Below are positions 16,749-24,571 of a stretch of DNA of 64,000 nucleotides, one piece after another. The notes beneath the pieces are model-generated. The model searched no databases. It saw only the letters and a list, made by a program, of their open reading frames with translations, and was not told the origin of the DNA. Position numbers and translations under genes: made by a program. Numbering within the stretch: position 1 is the first letter of the stretch; each line of letters begins with the position of its first letter. The DNA is from Sphingopyxis sp. H053. Its GTDB lineage: Bacteria; Pseudomonadota; Alphaproteobacteria; Sphingomonadales; Sphingomonadaceae. The DNA is taken from assembly GCF_001468225.1 (NCBI RefSeq), contig NZ_LNRU01000002.1, positions 124,001 through 188,000 of the forward strand. The letters are read 5' to 3'.

Positions 16749-18265
16749 GCCTCGCTCCGCGCCGCCGCCAGAGTGACGGGAGCATAGCCCCCGCGCGACC
16801 GGAAGAAGAGGATCAGCGCGAGATAGATTGCGAGCATCATTATCGGCAGCAGCGCGACTTCGCGCAGCGCCCCCTTCTTGCCCTCAACGACCACCGTCTC
16901 GATCGCCTGCCGTTCGGTTTCGGGTGCTCGTGCGACCGATGCCGCGTCGAGCGCGCGGTACGAGCCGAACACACCCTGCTTCGGCGCCGACAAATGGGTG
17001 TCGGCGAGCCGCGTTTCGTGCGCCCGGTCATAGGCGGCGAGCCCCGCCGCGGTCGAACGGTCCTGGATCGTGCCGAGCAGGCTCGCCCCGACGATTCCGG
17101 CCGCGAGCATCCCCGCGCCCGCCATGACGTTCACCGTCACCGCGCCGCCCTTGGGAAAACGCTCCGACGCGACGGCAAGGCTGGTGCCCCAGAAGAAGCT
17201 CTTGCCGATGCCATAGAGCGTGGCCGCCGCGAGCAGCGCAGCGCCGCTCGATCCCGCCATCCAGAACAGGCCGATCGCGGCGAGCGCCGACGCGATTGCC
17301 AGCGTTCCGAGCGGGGTGGCGACGCGCACGATCGATCCCGCGAACAGGCGGATCACGAAAACGATCGCGGCGGTGTAGACGAGCACCCAGCCCGCCTCGA
17401 TCCCCCAGCGTGCCAGTTCGGGCTCCATCAGCGAGACGATCCAGCTGTCGGTGCTGAGCTCGGTGATCGCGAGCGGGATCATCACGAGCACGAGGACAAT
17501 ATAGAGCGGATGCCCCGCCGAGCGGGCGTAGAGGGCATAGAGCGCGGTCAGCGCCGCGACGGCGAAGACGACGAGCGTCCCGGGCAGGTCGGCGACCCGC
17601 CCGATCTCGACGCACATCAGCGACAGGATCACGAAGGCGCTGACGAAGCCCGCTTCCTTCAGCATCTCGCGATAGGAAACGCCCGCCGCGACGCGCTCGC
17701 TGACGGGGAAACGCTGCCCCCAGAGCGCGATCGCATAGATAAGGACGGGGACCGCCATGATCGCGGTCTTCGCGCGCCAGTCGACATGCGCGCCAAAGGC
17801 GATGGCGATCACCCCGCCCAGCATCAGCCCCAGCGGCCAGGCGGCGTGGAGCCGGTTGAGCCAGCGCGGCTTGTCCTCGCTGTAGAGCGTCGCGACGAGC
17901 GGATTGGCGGCGGCCTCGACCGCGCCGTTCCCCAGCGCCATGATGAAGGTGCCGGCATAGAGCGACCAATAGCCGCCCGCGGTCACCAATATGCCGAGCC
18001 CGACGATGTGGCAGACGGCCGCGAAACCGAAGGCGCGGCGAAATCCGATCCGGTCGATCACGAGACTGAGCAGCACGATGGTAATCGCGAAGGGCCACAG
18101 GCCGACACCCAGCAATTCGCCCTTCTGGGTTTCCGACAGGCCAAAGGCCACACCCCATTCGTCGACGACCATCGCACGCAGCACGAAGCAGAAGGATGTC
18201 GCCGTGATGGCGGCGAAAGATATGCCGAAAAGCCGCCGCCGCGTATCAAAAGGTCCGATCACCAA
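16745..18265 (-). CDS. MFS sugar transporter
   Basis: A 506-aa inner-membrane carrier of the major facilitator superfamily with about 12-14 hydrophobic segments. The VIDRIGFRRAFG loop between helices 2 and 3 is the MFS A-like motif, and a long soluble loop rich in charged residues lies between about residues 400 and 465. Overall layout resembles FucP/NupG-like sugar or nucleoside proton symporters. First gene of the operon, 18 bases from the operator palindrome at 18284-18299 and divergent from the LacI gene, so repressor binding would block it directly. Confidence 0.85.
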   Translation of the reverse strand: MVIGPFDTRRRLFGISFAAITATSFCFVLRAMVVDEWGVAFGLSETQKGELLGVGLWPFAITIVLLSLVIDRIGFRRAFGFAAVCHIVGLGILVTAGGYWSLYAGTFIMALGNGAVEAAANPLVATLYSEDKPRWLNRLHAAWPLGLMLGGVIAIAFGAHVDWRAKTAIMAVPVLIYAIALWGQRFPVSERVAAGVSYREMLKEAGFVSAFVILSLMCVEIGRVADLPGTLVVFAVAALTALYALYARSAGHPLYIVLVLVMIPLAITELSTDSWIVSLMEPELARWGIEAGWVLVYTAAIVFVIRLFAGSIVRVATPLGTLAIASALAAIGLFWMAGSSGAALLAAATLYGIGKSFFWGTSLAVASERFPKGGAVTVNVMAGAGMLAAGIVGASLLGTIQDRSTAAGLAAYDRAHETRLADTHLSAPKQGVFGSYRALDAASVARAPETERQAIETVVVEGKKGALREVALLPIMMLAIYLALILFFRSRGGYAPVTLAAARSEA

Positions 18266-18283
18266 CCCCTCCCCAATTTATCT

Positions 18284-18299
18284 ATGTAATGGATTACAT
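18284..18299. promoter_or_regulatory. LacI operator between MFS and lacI-type genes
   Basis: A 16-bp inverted repeat, ATGTAAT arms around GG. It lies 18 bases upstream of the MFS start and 78 bases upstream of the LacI start, in the only gap between the divergent genes. It shares its core with 14448, 21760 and 21835. Confidence 0.7.
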
Positions 18300-18377
18300 T
18301 ATGCACAGTGGCGTTGAATCGCAAGGCCAATAATACTAAGCTTCCCAACGCTTTTCACGATGAGAGAACGTTTCCAA

Positions 18378-19388
18378 ATGACGACAATTGCAGATGTGGC
18401 ACGCGCGGCAGGTGTTTCGACCGCCACAGTGTCGCGCGCACTAAGCAACCCCGATGCGGTCAGCGAACCGCGGCGCAGCCAGGTGCTGCAGGCGGCGAAG
18501 GCGCTCGGCTATACGCCCAACTATGCCGCGCAGAGCCTGCGCACCACCCGGTCGCAGCGGATCATCCTGACCGTTCCCGACATCTCCAACCCCTTTTTCT
18601 CCGCCGTGATCCGCGGCGCCGAGGAGGCCGCGCTCGCCGCGCGTTACTCGCTGCTGATCGGCGACACGCATCACGACAGCGAGCGCGAGGAATATTATGC
18701 CGCGATGCTGACGCGCCGCGAGGCCGACGGCATGATCTTCCTCGGCCACCGGCTCGCGCCGACGATGGTCGCGCTGGTGGCCAAGCAGGGCGAGAAGGCG
18801 CCGATCGTCAACGGCTGCGAGTTCGAACCCGGCCTCAACGTCTCGAGCGTCCATATCGCCAATGCCGTCGCGGCGGCGGAGGCGATGCAGCATCTCTATG
18901 ACCTCGGGCACCAGCGGATCGGCGTCATCACCGGCCCGCTGCTGAGCCCGATCAGCCGCGACCGGTTGAGCGGCGTTCAGGGCGCCGCGGCGGGGCAGCG
19001 CCTGTGGGACGAGGTACTGGTGCGGACGGGCGATTTCTCGGTCGATTCGGGCGAGGCGCTGACGCACGAACTGATGGCCGAGGCGGCGCCGCCGACCGCG
19101 ATCTTCTGCTTTAGCGACGAAATGGCGATCGGCGCGATCGCGGCGCTTCGCGAACGCGGCCTCGATTGCCCACGCGACGTTTCGGTCGTCGGTTTCGACG
19201 ACATACGCTACGCCCGCGCCTTCCATCCCGCGCTCACCACGATCAGTCAGCCCAAGGAAACGATCGGGCGCAAGGCGGTCGAGATGCTGCTCGCGATCCT
19301 CTCCAAGAAGGCGGAGGGTCTCGCGTCGATCACCCTCCCCCACGAACTGGTGGTGCGCGAAAGCACGGCGCCGCCGCCCGCGCGCTGA
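18378..19388 (+). CDS. LacI-family transcriptional regulator
   Basis: A 336-aa repressor with the canonical N-terminal helix-turn-helix TIADVARAAGVSTATVSRAL followed by a periplasmic-binding-protein-like ligand domain (DISNPFFSAVIRGAEEAA, then VVGFDDIRYARAFHPALT). I choose the ATG at 18378 because the helix-turn-helix begins right after it and GAGAG lies upstream; a frame start at 18360 would add six unusual residues. It is divergent from the MFS operon and convergent with the GMC gene (17 bases between stops). Four GTAAT-type palindromes in the cluster are its likely sites, including one at its own promoter, so it would be autoregulated and released by a sugar ligand. Confidence 0.93.
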   Translation: MTTIADVARAAGVSTATVSRALSNPDAVSEPRRSQVLQAAKALGYTPNYAAQSLRTTRSQRIILTVPDISNPFFSAVIRGAEEAALAARYSLLIGDTHHDSEREEYYAAMLTRREADGMIFLGHRLAPTMVALVAKQGEKAPIVNGCEFEPGLNVSSVHIANAVAAAEAMQHLYDLGHQRIGVITGPLLSPISRDRLSGVQGAAAGQRLWDEVLVRTGDFSVDSGEALTHELMAEAAPPTAIFCFSDEMAIGAIAALRERGLDCPRDVSVVGFDDIRYARAFHPALTTISQPKETIGRKAVEMLLAILSKKAEGLASITLPHELVVRESTAPPPAR

Positions 19389-19405
19389 GGCAGCGGCCAG
19401 CCCCT

Positions 19406-21094
19406 TCAGAGCTGGCCGGCCTTGAGCCGTTCGACCGCATGATTGGCGGCGCGTGCCGTCAACGCCATATAGGTCAGCGACGGATTCTGCGCCGCGGTCG
19501 ACGTCATGCACGCGCCGTCGGTGACGAACAGGTTGGACACCTCGTGCGACTGGTTGAAGCCGTTCAGATAGGATGTCGTCGGATCGCGCCCCATGCGCGC
19601 CGTGCCCATTTCGTGGATCGCGAGGCCACCGGGCGGTAGCGCCGTCCGGATCGCGCTCACGCCCACGGCGCCCGCCGCGGTCAGCATCGCCACCGCCTCT
19701 TTCGATATATCCTCGGCCATCAGCTTTTCGTTCGCGCCCCATTCGAACCGCGTGTTGAGGATAGGAATGCCCCATTTGTCCTTCTTCTGCGCATCAAGGC
19801 TCAGCCGGTTGTCGTAATTGGGCAGGCACTCGCCGAAGCCGGCGATATAGATGAACCACGGCCCCGGCTCGCGCAGCGATTGTTTCAGCGGCGCGCCGAA
19901 ACCCGGCGTCATCGCGCCGCGCGTCCAGTTGGAGCGCGCGGCGGCGCCCTGCAGGCCATAGCCGCGCAGGAAGGGCGCATCCTTCTTTCCGACATTGCGG
20001 AAACGCGGCATGTAAAGGCCCGCGGGACGATTGCCGATCGGCTGGCTGTCGAGCATCCCGGGCACGATGCCAAAGGCGCCGCCGGTCATCAGATGGTCCA
20101 TCAGATAATGACCGAGCACCCCGCTTCTGTTGCCGATACCGTCCGGATATTGCTCGCTCGTCGAGTTGAGCAGGATCTGCGTGGAGCCGAGCGTCGACGC
20201 GTTCAGGAAGACGATCCGCCCGCGATAGGTCGTGCGCGTTCCCTTGGCGGAGTCGATGACCCGCACCCCCGACACCTTGCGCGTAGCGGGATCGTGATCG
20301 AGCCCCTCGACGATCGCGTCGGTGACGATCGTCAGATTGCCCGTCGCTTCGGCGGCGGGGAGCGTCGAGCTGATCGAGCTGAAATAGGATCCGGTCGAAC
20401 AGCCGCGCTGGCACGGCCCGCAATAATGGCACGCCGCGCGGTCGCCCAGATCCTGTGTCAGGATCGCCGACGGCGCGATCATCAACCGCCGGTCGGGATA
20501 GGTTTTCGCGATCCCCTCGGCGACATGCGCCTCGCAGCGATTGAGCGGCATCCCCGGCTGGAAACGGCCGACCGGGGCCGTCGGCGCGTCATAGTCCGAC
20601 TGCCCCGAGACGCCGATGAAGCGTTCGACATGGTCGTACCAGGGGCGGATGTCCTCATAGCGGATCGGCCAGTCGACGCCGTGGCCGTCCTCGGCATTTT
20701 CGGTGAAGTTGATCGGCCCCAGCCGCGGCGTGACGCGCCCCCAGGTGAGCGAGCGGCCGCCGAGATGATAGCCGCGGATCCAGCTGAACGGATGCTCGGC
20801 ATCCTGCCCATAGGGATGTGCGCTGTCGCTCACGAAGAAATGGTCGGTCGACTCGCCAAAGGCGTAGCAGGTGCGCTGGATCGGATAGTCGCGCTCGTAG
20901 CGATGCCGGTCGCCGAGGTCGCGGAAGGGGAACTCCCACGCCGCCTTGTGCTCGCCGACATAATCTTCGGGCGTGATCGACCGCCCACGCTCGATGAGCA
21001 GAACCTTCAATCCCTTTTCGGTCAACTCCTTCGCGGCCCAGCCGCCCGAGATGCCCGAGCCGACGACGATCGCATCGAAATCCTGATTCGACAT
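19406..21094 (-). CDS. GMC oxidoreductase, large subunit of periplasmic sugar dehydrogenase
   Basis: A 562-aa FAD flavoprotein. The dinucleotide motif IVVGSGISGGWAAKEL opens the protein, and the C-terminus has HEMGTARMG and the active-site block with AAQNPSLTYMALT. A cysteine cluster CHYCGPCQRGC near residue 225 matches the iron-sulfur site of FAD-glucose dehydrogenase alpha subunits. It has no signal peptide of its own; in this family the large subunit is carried across the membrane with its Tat-signal partner, here encoded 14 bases upstream. Related complexes oxidise glucose, gluconate or glycosides (glucoside 3-dehydrogenase) and pass electrons to cytochrome c. The c-type cytochrome at 21885 fits that role. 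Confidence 0.9.
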   Translation of the reverse strand: MSNQDFDAIVVGSGISGGWAAKELTEKGLKVLLIERGRSITPEDYVGEHKAAWEFPFRDLGDRHRYERDYPIQRTCYAFGESTDHFFVSDSAHPYGQDAEHPFSWIRGYHLGGRSLTWGRVTPRLGPINFTENAEDGHGVDWPIRYEDIRPWYDHVERFIGVSGQSDYDAPTAPVGRFQPGMPLNRCEAHVAEGIAKTYPDRRLMIAPSAILTQDLGDRAACHYCGPCQRGCSTGSYFSSISSTLPAAEATGNLTIVTDAIVEGLDHDPATRKVSGVRVIDSAKGTRTTYRGRIVFLNASTLGSTQILLNSTSEQYPDGIGNRSGVLGHYLMDHLMTGGAFGIVPGMLDSQPIGNRPAGLYMPRFRNVGKKDAPFLRGYGLQGAAARSNWTRGAMTPGFGAPLKQSLREPGPWFIYIAGFGECLPNYDNRLSLDAQKKDKWGIPILNTRFEWGANEKLMAEDISKEAVAMLTAAGAVGVSAIRTALPPGGLAIHEMGTARMGRDPTTSYLNGFNQSHEVSNLFVTDGACMTSTAAQNPSLTYMALTARAANHAVERLKAGQL

Positions 21095-21108
21095 GGTGAT
21101 GCTCCCGC

Positions 21109-21726
21109 TTAGTAGGCGCTGAAAGGCGACAGCGAATAGAGGATGAAGGAATCGGCGCGGTCACCCGGCTTGAACGGCGCGTCGGGCCGATATTCGTTCG
21201 GGACCATGTCGAGCCGCAGTTCGACCGATGCGCCGAGCTCGCTCGTATAATAGCCATAGACGGTGAGCCGCTTCATCAGCACCGCAAAGGGCGTGCGCGG
21301 CCGCACGCCGGCGCCGGGCGCCGCCATCGCCGCGCCGGCGGCAGCGAGCTGCTTGCCATAATAATCGTCCTTCGCGGCCTGCGCGAGTTCGGCGAACGGC
21401 TTCCCATGCGCTGCGCGTGCGCCGTCGCCAAAGGCGGCCATCCCGTCCATGAAGTGCGTCCGCTCGGCCGGGTTGAACCAGTCGGCCACCATCATTTCAA
21501 TGAAGGCCGGCACACCCGCTGCCTTCGCCCCGCCGGTATCGGTCGCGGGAATGATCGTTTCGGCAATGTCGGCAATCAGCGCCCGCCGGTCCGGAGACCA
21601 TGGCTCCGGCGCCGCCATGGTGGCGCGCGCGGCGGGGGTCACCAACCCGACACCGAGCAAGGCGGCAAGCTTGAGCAAATCGCGGCGACCGGTAAGGGCG
21701 TCGCCGGCAGTCTGGGCGGATGGCAT
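21109..21726 (-). CDS. Gluconate 2-dehydrogenase subunit 3 family protein (Tat)
   Basis: A 205-aa small subunit. Residues 14-34 form a twin-arginine signal (GRRDLLKLAALLGVG) ending near ARATMA. The mature part contains IADIAETIIPATDTGGAKAAG, the characteristic start of the gluconate 2-dehydrogenase subunit 3 domain. In known complexes this subunit carries the flavoprotein through the Tat system and stabilises it. The gene lies directly upstream of the GMC gene with 14 bases between, in one operon, and its promoter region contains two LacI-type palindromes shared with the divergent cytochrome c gene. Confidence 0.9.
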   Translation of the reverse strand: MPSAQTAGDALTGRRDLLKLAALLGVGLVTPAARATMAAPEPWSPDRRALIADIAETIIPATDTGGAKAAGVPAFIEMMVADWFNPAERTHFMDGMAAFGDGARAAHGKPFAELAQAAKDDYYGKQLAAAGAAMAAPGAGVRPRTPFAVLMKRLTVYGYYTSELGASVELRLDMVPNEYRPDAPFKPGDRADSFILYSLSPFSAY

Positions 21727-21759
21727 TGACCTCTCCCTTGCTTATGTTATGATGATTGA

Positions 21760-21771
21760 GTAATCGATTGC
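21760..21771. promoter_or_regulatory. LacI-type operator (one mismatch)
   Basis: GTAATCGATTGC, one base from the perfect site at 14448. It lies 34 bases upstream of the Tat small subunit gene. Confidence 0.55.
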
Positions 21772-21834
21772 AAATACCTATGCAAGAGGGTAAATCGGCA
21801 TAAATATACAAATGAAAGCCCCTACTGCGACGCT

Positions 21835-21854
21835 ATATGTAATCATTTACATAT
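21835..21854. promoter_or_regulatory. LacI-type operator before cytochrome c gene
   Basis: A 20-bp inverted repeat, ATATGTAA arms around TCAT, 31 bases upstream of the cytochrome c start. Its inner TGTAAT...TTTACA resembles 18284-18299. Paired with 21760, its centre lies about 79 bases away, a spacing that would allow a small repression loop. Confidence 0.6.
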
Positions 21855-21884
21855 GGCACGACCGGGGAAAAAGAGGGATCGAGG

Positions 21885-22286
21885 ATGAACAAGAAGGCTA
21901 TGCCCGTGCGGCGGTTCGCCATCGCATCGGCGATTGCGACCGGCGCCCTGCTGTTCGCGGCACCCGGCGCAACCGGCGCCGACGCCCCCAACCCGAAAGC
22001 GCGCGTCGCGTTTCAGGCCTGCGCCGCCTGCCATTCGGACAAGGCCGGCGTGACCCGGCTCGGGCCCAGCCTCGCCGGCATCTTCGGCAAGCCCGCCGCG
22101 CAGGCGAAAGGCTTTCGCTATTCCCCCGCGCTCGCCAAGGCGAAGCTGCGCTGGGACCGCAAGACGCTCGACGCCTTTATCGCGAACCCCAAGGCGGTCG
22201 TTCCGGGCAATCGCATGAGCTACCCCGGCGTTTCGGACCCGGCCAAGCGCGCCGCGATCATCGACTATATGCAAGGCCTGCGCTGA
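21885..22286 (+). CDS. Cytochrome c (periplasmic, small class I type)
   Basis: A 133-aa secreted protein with signal peptide (residues 1-32, ending GATGA). The haem site CAACH lies near residue 47 and the axial methionine is probably in GNRMSYPG near 110; LGPSLAGIFGK is typical of cytochrome c2-like proteins. It accepts electrons in the periplasm. It is divergent from the dehydrogenase genes and shares their operator region, so it is very probably the electron acceptor of that GMC complex. The secreted TIM-barrel gene follows 40 bases later on the same strand. Confidence 0.92.
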   Translation: MNKKAMPVRRFAIASAIATGALLFAAPGATGADAPNPKARVAFQACAACHSDKAGVTRLGPSLAGIFGKPAAQAKGFRYSPALAKAKLRWDRKTLDAFIANPKAVVPGNRMSYPGVSDPAKRAAIIDYMQGLR

Positions 22287-22326
22287 CACCGGCCAAACCG
22301 ACAACGAGAATGAAAGGGACAGGATT

Positions 22327-23349
22327 ATGAAGGGTCGCCACATCGCACCGCTCCTGATGATTTCGTCGGCCCTCGCCGCCGGGGGGGCCTCTGCCCACGA
22401 CCATAGCGCGCACAAGAAGGCGCCCGCCGCCGCCCGGTGCCTTGGCCTGCCGGTCGAGAAGGTCGCGATCCAGACCTATGTCTTCGCCAGCACGGTCGCG
22501 AACATCCCTATCCCCGCCGAATGGGACACGATGCCCGTCGGCGAGAAGTTCGAGCGGCTCAAGCCATCCTTCGCCAAGCTCGCCGGCGCGAAGCCCGACC
22601 CGGCACGGCTCGAGTCGGTGCTCGAGCAGATTTCGGCGATCGGCTATCGCAATATCGAGGGGATGGACCTGATCGGCGGCAGCGACCCGGCCGCCTATGC
22701 AAAATTGCTCAAGGACAACGGCCTGCAGGCGGTGGCGAGCCACGCATCGCTCGACAACGCCAAATGGCCCGCGACTCTCGCCGCCGCAAAGGCGCGCGGG
22801 CAACGCTTCATCGGTTCGGGCGGGTTCGGCCAGCCCGGGCTCGACACGCTCGACCATGTCCTCGAAACCGCGCGCAACCTCAACGCGCTCGGCGAAGCCG
22901 CCAGCGCCGAGGGGCTCACCCTCTATGTCCACAATCATACCGGCGAGTTCGACAGCCGCTTCCCCTATGATCATGGCGACGGCAAGCCGGTGATGACGAG
23001 CGCGTGGGAGATCGTCGCCGCGAATACCGACCCGCGCTTCGTCCAGTTCGAGGTCGACATCTTCTGGGCACGTCTGGCGTTCAAGCCCGATCGCCTCGAC
23101 GACCTGCTCGCCTTCCTCGAAAAATATCGCAGCCGCATCGCGCTCCTGCACATGAAAGATCTCGCGCCCAACGGCGCCGTCACCGACCTGGGGGCCGGCA
23201 CGACCGACTGGCGCCGTGTTATCGAGGCCGCGGGACCGCAGATCGCCTATTATGTCTATGAGTTCGACTTTCCGGCCGATCCGGTGAAATCAGCGAAGAC
23301 CGGCTTCAACTATCTGACTTGCGGCGAAAAGAAGCCGGCTGGCACGTAA
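22327..23349 (+). CDS. Secreted TIM-barrel sugar isomerase/epimerase-like protein
   Basis: A 340-aa protein with a signal peptide (residues 1-23, ending GGASA) and a histidine-rich mature start (HDHSAHKK). The rest is a xylose-isomerase-like barrel: IGYRNIEGMDL, VHNHTGEF, FEVDIFW, LLHMKDL and YYVYEFDF hold the expected metal ligands. Isomerases acting on sugar phosphates are cytoplasmic, so export argues for a free sugar or glycoside as substrate. Co-transcribed with cytochrome c and placed beside a periplasmic glycoside-type dehydrogenase, it is a good candidate for cleaving 3-keto-glycosides. This role is inferred; the fold assignment is firm. Confidence 0.85.
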   Translation: MKGRHIAPLLMISSALAAGGASAHDHSAHKKAPAAARCLGLPVEKVAIQTYVFASTVANIPIPAEWDTMPVGEKFERLKPSFAKLAGAKPDPARLESVLEQISAIGYRNIEGMDLIGGSDPAAYAKLLKDNGLQAVASHASLDNAKWPATLAAAKARGQRFIGSGGFGQPGLDTLDHVLETARNLNALGEAASAEGLTLYVHNHTGEFDSRFPYDHGDGKPVMTSAWEIVAANTDPRFVQFEVDIFWARLAFKPDRLDDLLAFLEKYRSRIALLHMKDLAPNGAVTDLGAGTTDWRRVIEAAGPQIAYYVYEFDFPADPVKSAKTGFNYLTCGEKKPAGT

Positions 23350-23416
23350 TCGGGAGCGTGTCGGGCGAGAAGGGCGCACGCCTGACTGCCGAGCCGATAC
23401 CTCCCTCTTCCGGACC

Positions 23417-24445
23417 CTAAGTGGTGCCTCGCACAACAAGCCTCGTCGGCAACAGAATATTTCCCGTGCTGAAACCCTCGGGATCCGCGACGAGACGCAC
23501 CGCCTGAAAGGCCAGGTCCGCTATCGGCTGATGAATGGTCGTAAGCGGCGGCCAGACGAGCTGGGCAATATAGCTGTCGTCGAACCCCGCGACCGCTATG
23601 TCTTCGGGGACCGAGCGGCCAAGCTCGCGAATGGCTGCCATGGCGCCGATCGCAACCTCGTCGTTGAAGGCGAAGATCGCGTCGGGCAGCGGGTTCGAGC
23701 CGCGCAGAAGATCTAGCGTTGCAATGCGCCCGGCTTCCGCAATCGATTCATTCAGTTCGATGCGAGTCAGCGCGACACCCGCGGGATCGCCGCCCAAGGC
23801 GCCCAGCGCGTCGCAGAAGGCCCGCTCGCGGACCATCGCGGCTGCATGATCGGCGGGGCCGGCAATGATCGCGAAACGGCGGCGTCCGGCGTCCCACAAA
23901 TGCCTCACCAACTGCTCCACCGCTCGACGCTCGTCGGCGCCGACCGCGACCGAGCGGCCAAGCTGCTTGCCGGGGGCGATGCGCACATAGGGCAGGCCGT
24001 CGCGATCGAGGGCGTCGAGCAGCTTTTCATCGTCGCAGACCGGCGGCGTCAGGATCAATGCGTCGCAATGGGCGCCGCGCAGCCCCTGCTCGTAGCGGTC
24101 GACGACGCTGTCCGCGCCATGGTCGAACTCCTCGAGGACGAGGTGATAGCCATATTGCCGGCAGGCCTTCGCCGCCCCCCGGAATATCTCAGCGAAATAG
24201 AAGGACGAAAGGTGCGGCATGAACGCGCCGATCAGGAAGGAGCGTGACGCCGCCAGCGACCGCGCCGCCTGATTCACGCGATAGCCGGTTTCGCGGATTG
24301 CCGCCTCGATGCGTTCGCGCGTCGCGGCGCTGACATTGACGTCGCGGTTGACGACGCGCGACACGGTCTTTGCCGATACGCCGGCGATCGCGGCGACATC
24401 GTCCAGGGTGGCAGGCCTTTTCACGGCGGGACCAATAGGATTCAT
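23417..24445 (-). CDS. LacI-family transcriptional regulator
   Basis: A 342-aa repressor with helix-turn-helix TLDDVAAIAGVSAKTVSRVV at residues 12-31, hinge QAARSLAASRS and a sugar-binding core ending in VAGFDDSYIAQLVWPPLT. It is divergent from the GH3 glycosidase gene. Two perfect TGTCAGCGCTGACA palindromes fill the gap, 43 and 66 bases from its start, so it probably represses itself and the GH3-TonB receptor-phosphatase-esterase genes. Its operator is unlike that of the other LacI protein in the window, so the two regulators should not cross-talk. Confidence 0.93.
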   Translation of the reverse strand: MNPIGPAVKRPATLDDVAAIAGVSAKTVSRVVNRDVNVSAATRERIEAAIRETGYRVNQAARSLAASRSFLIGAFMPHLSSFYFAEIFRGAAKACRQYGYHLVLEEFDHGADSVVDRYEQGLRGAHCDALILTPPVCDDEKLLDALDRDGLPYVRIAPGKQLGRSVAVGADERRAVEQLVRHLWDAGRRRFAIIAGPADHAAAMVRERAFCDALGALGGDPAGVALTRIELNESIAEAGRIATLDLLRGSNPLPDAIFAFNDEVAIGAMAAIRELGRSVPEDIAVAGFDDSYIAQLVWPPLTTIHQPIADLAFQAVRLVADPEGFSTGNILLPTRLVVRGTT

Positions 24446-24487
24446 CGCGCCTTGTTAGACGCGGAATACGTATCCAGTCCACCCTTT

Positions 24488-24503
24488 ATGTCAGCGCTGA
24501 CAT
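24488..24503. promoter_or_regulatory. LacI-type operator, proximal copy
   Basis: Perfect 16-bp palindrome with core TGTCAGCGCTGACA and central CG, the LacI/GalR pattern. Centre to centre it is 22 bases from the second copy, about two helical turns, so dimers would sit on the same face. Confidence 0.75.
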
Positions 24504-24510
24504 TTTTCAT

Positions 24511-24524
24511 TGTCAGCGCTGACA
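24511..24524. promoter_or_regulatory. LacI-type operator, distal copy
   Basis: Perfect 14-bp palindrome TGTCAGCGCTGACA, identical to the core of 24488-24503. It lies 47 bases upstream of the GH3 start, over the expected promoter. Confidence 0.75.
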
Positions 24525-24571
24525 TAATTAGATAGCTAGCGATTCGAAAACAGAAGAAATGGGAGAGTTTG

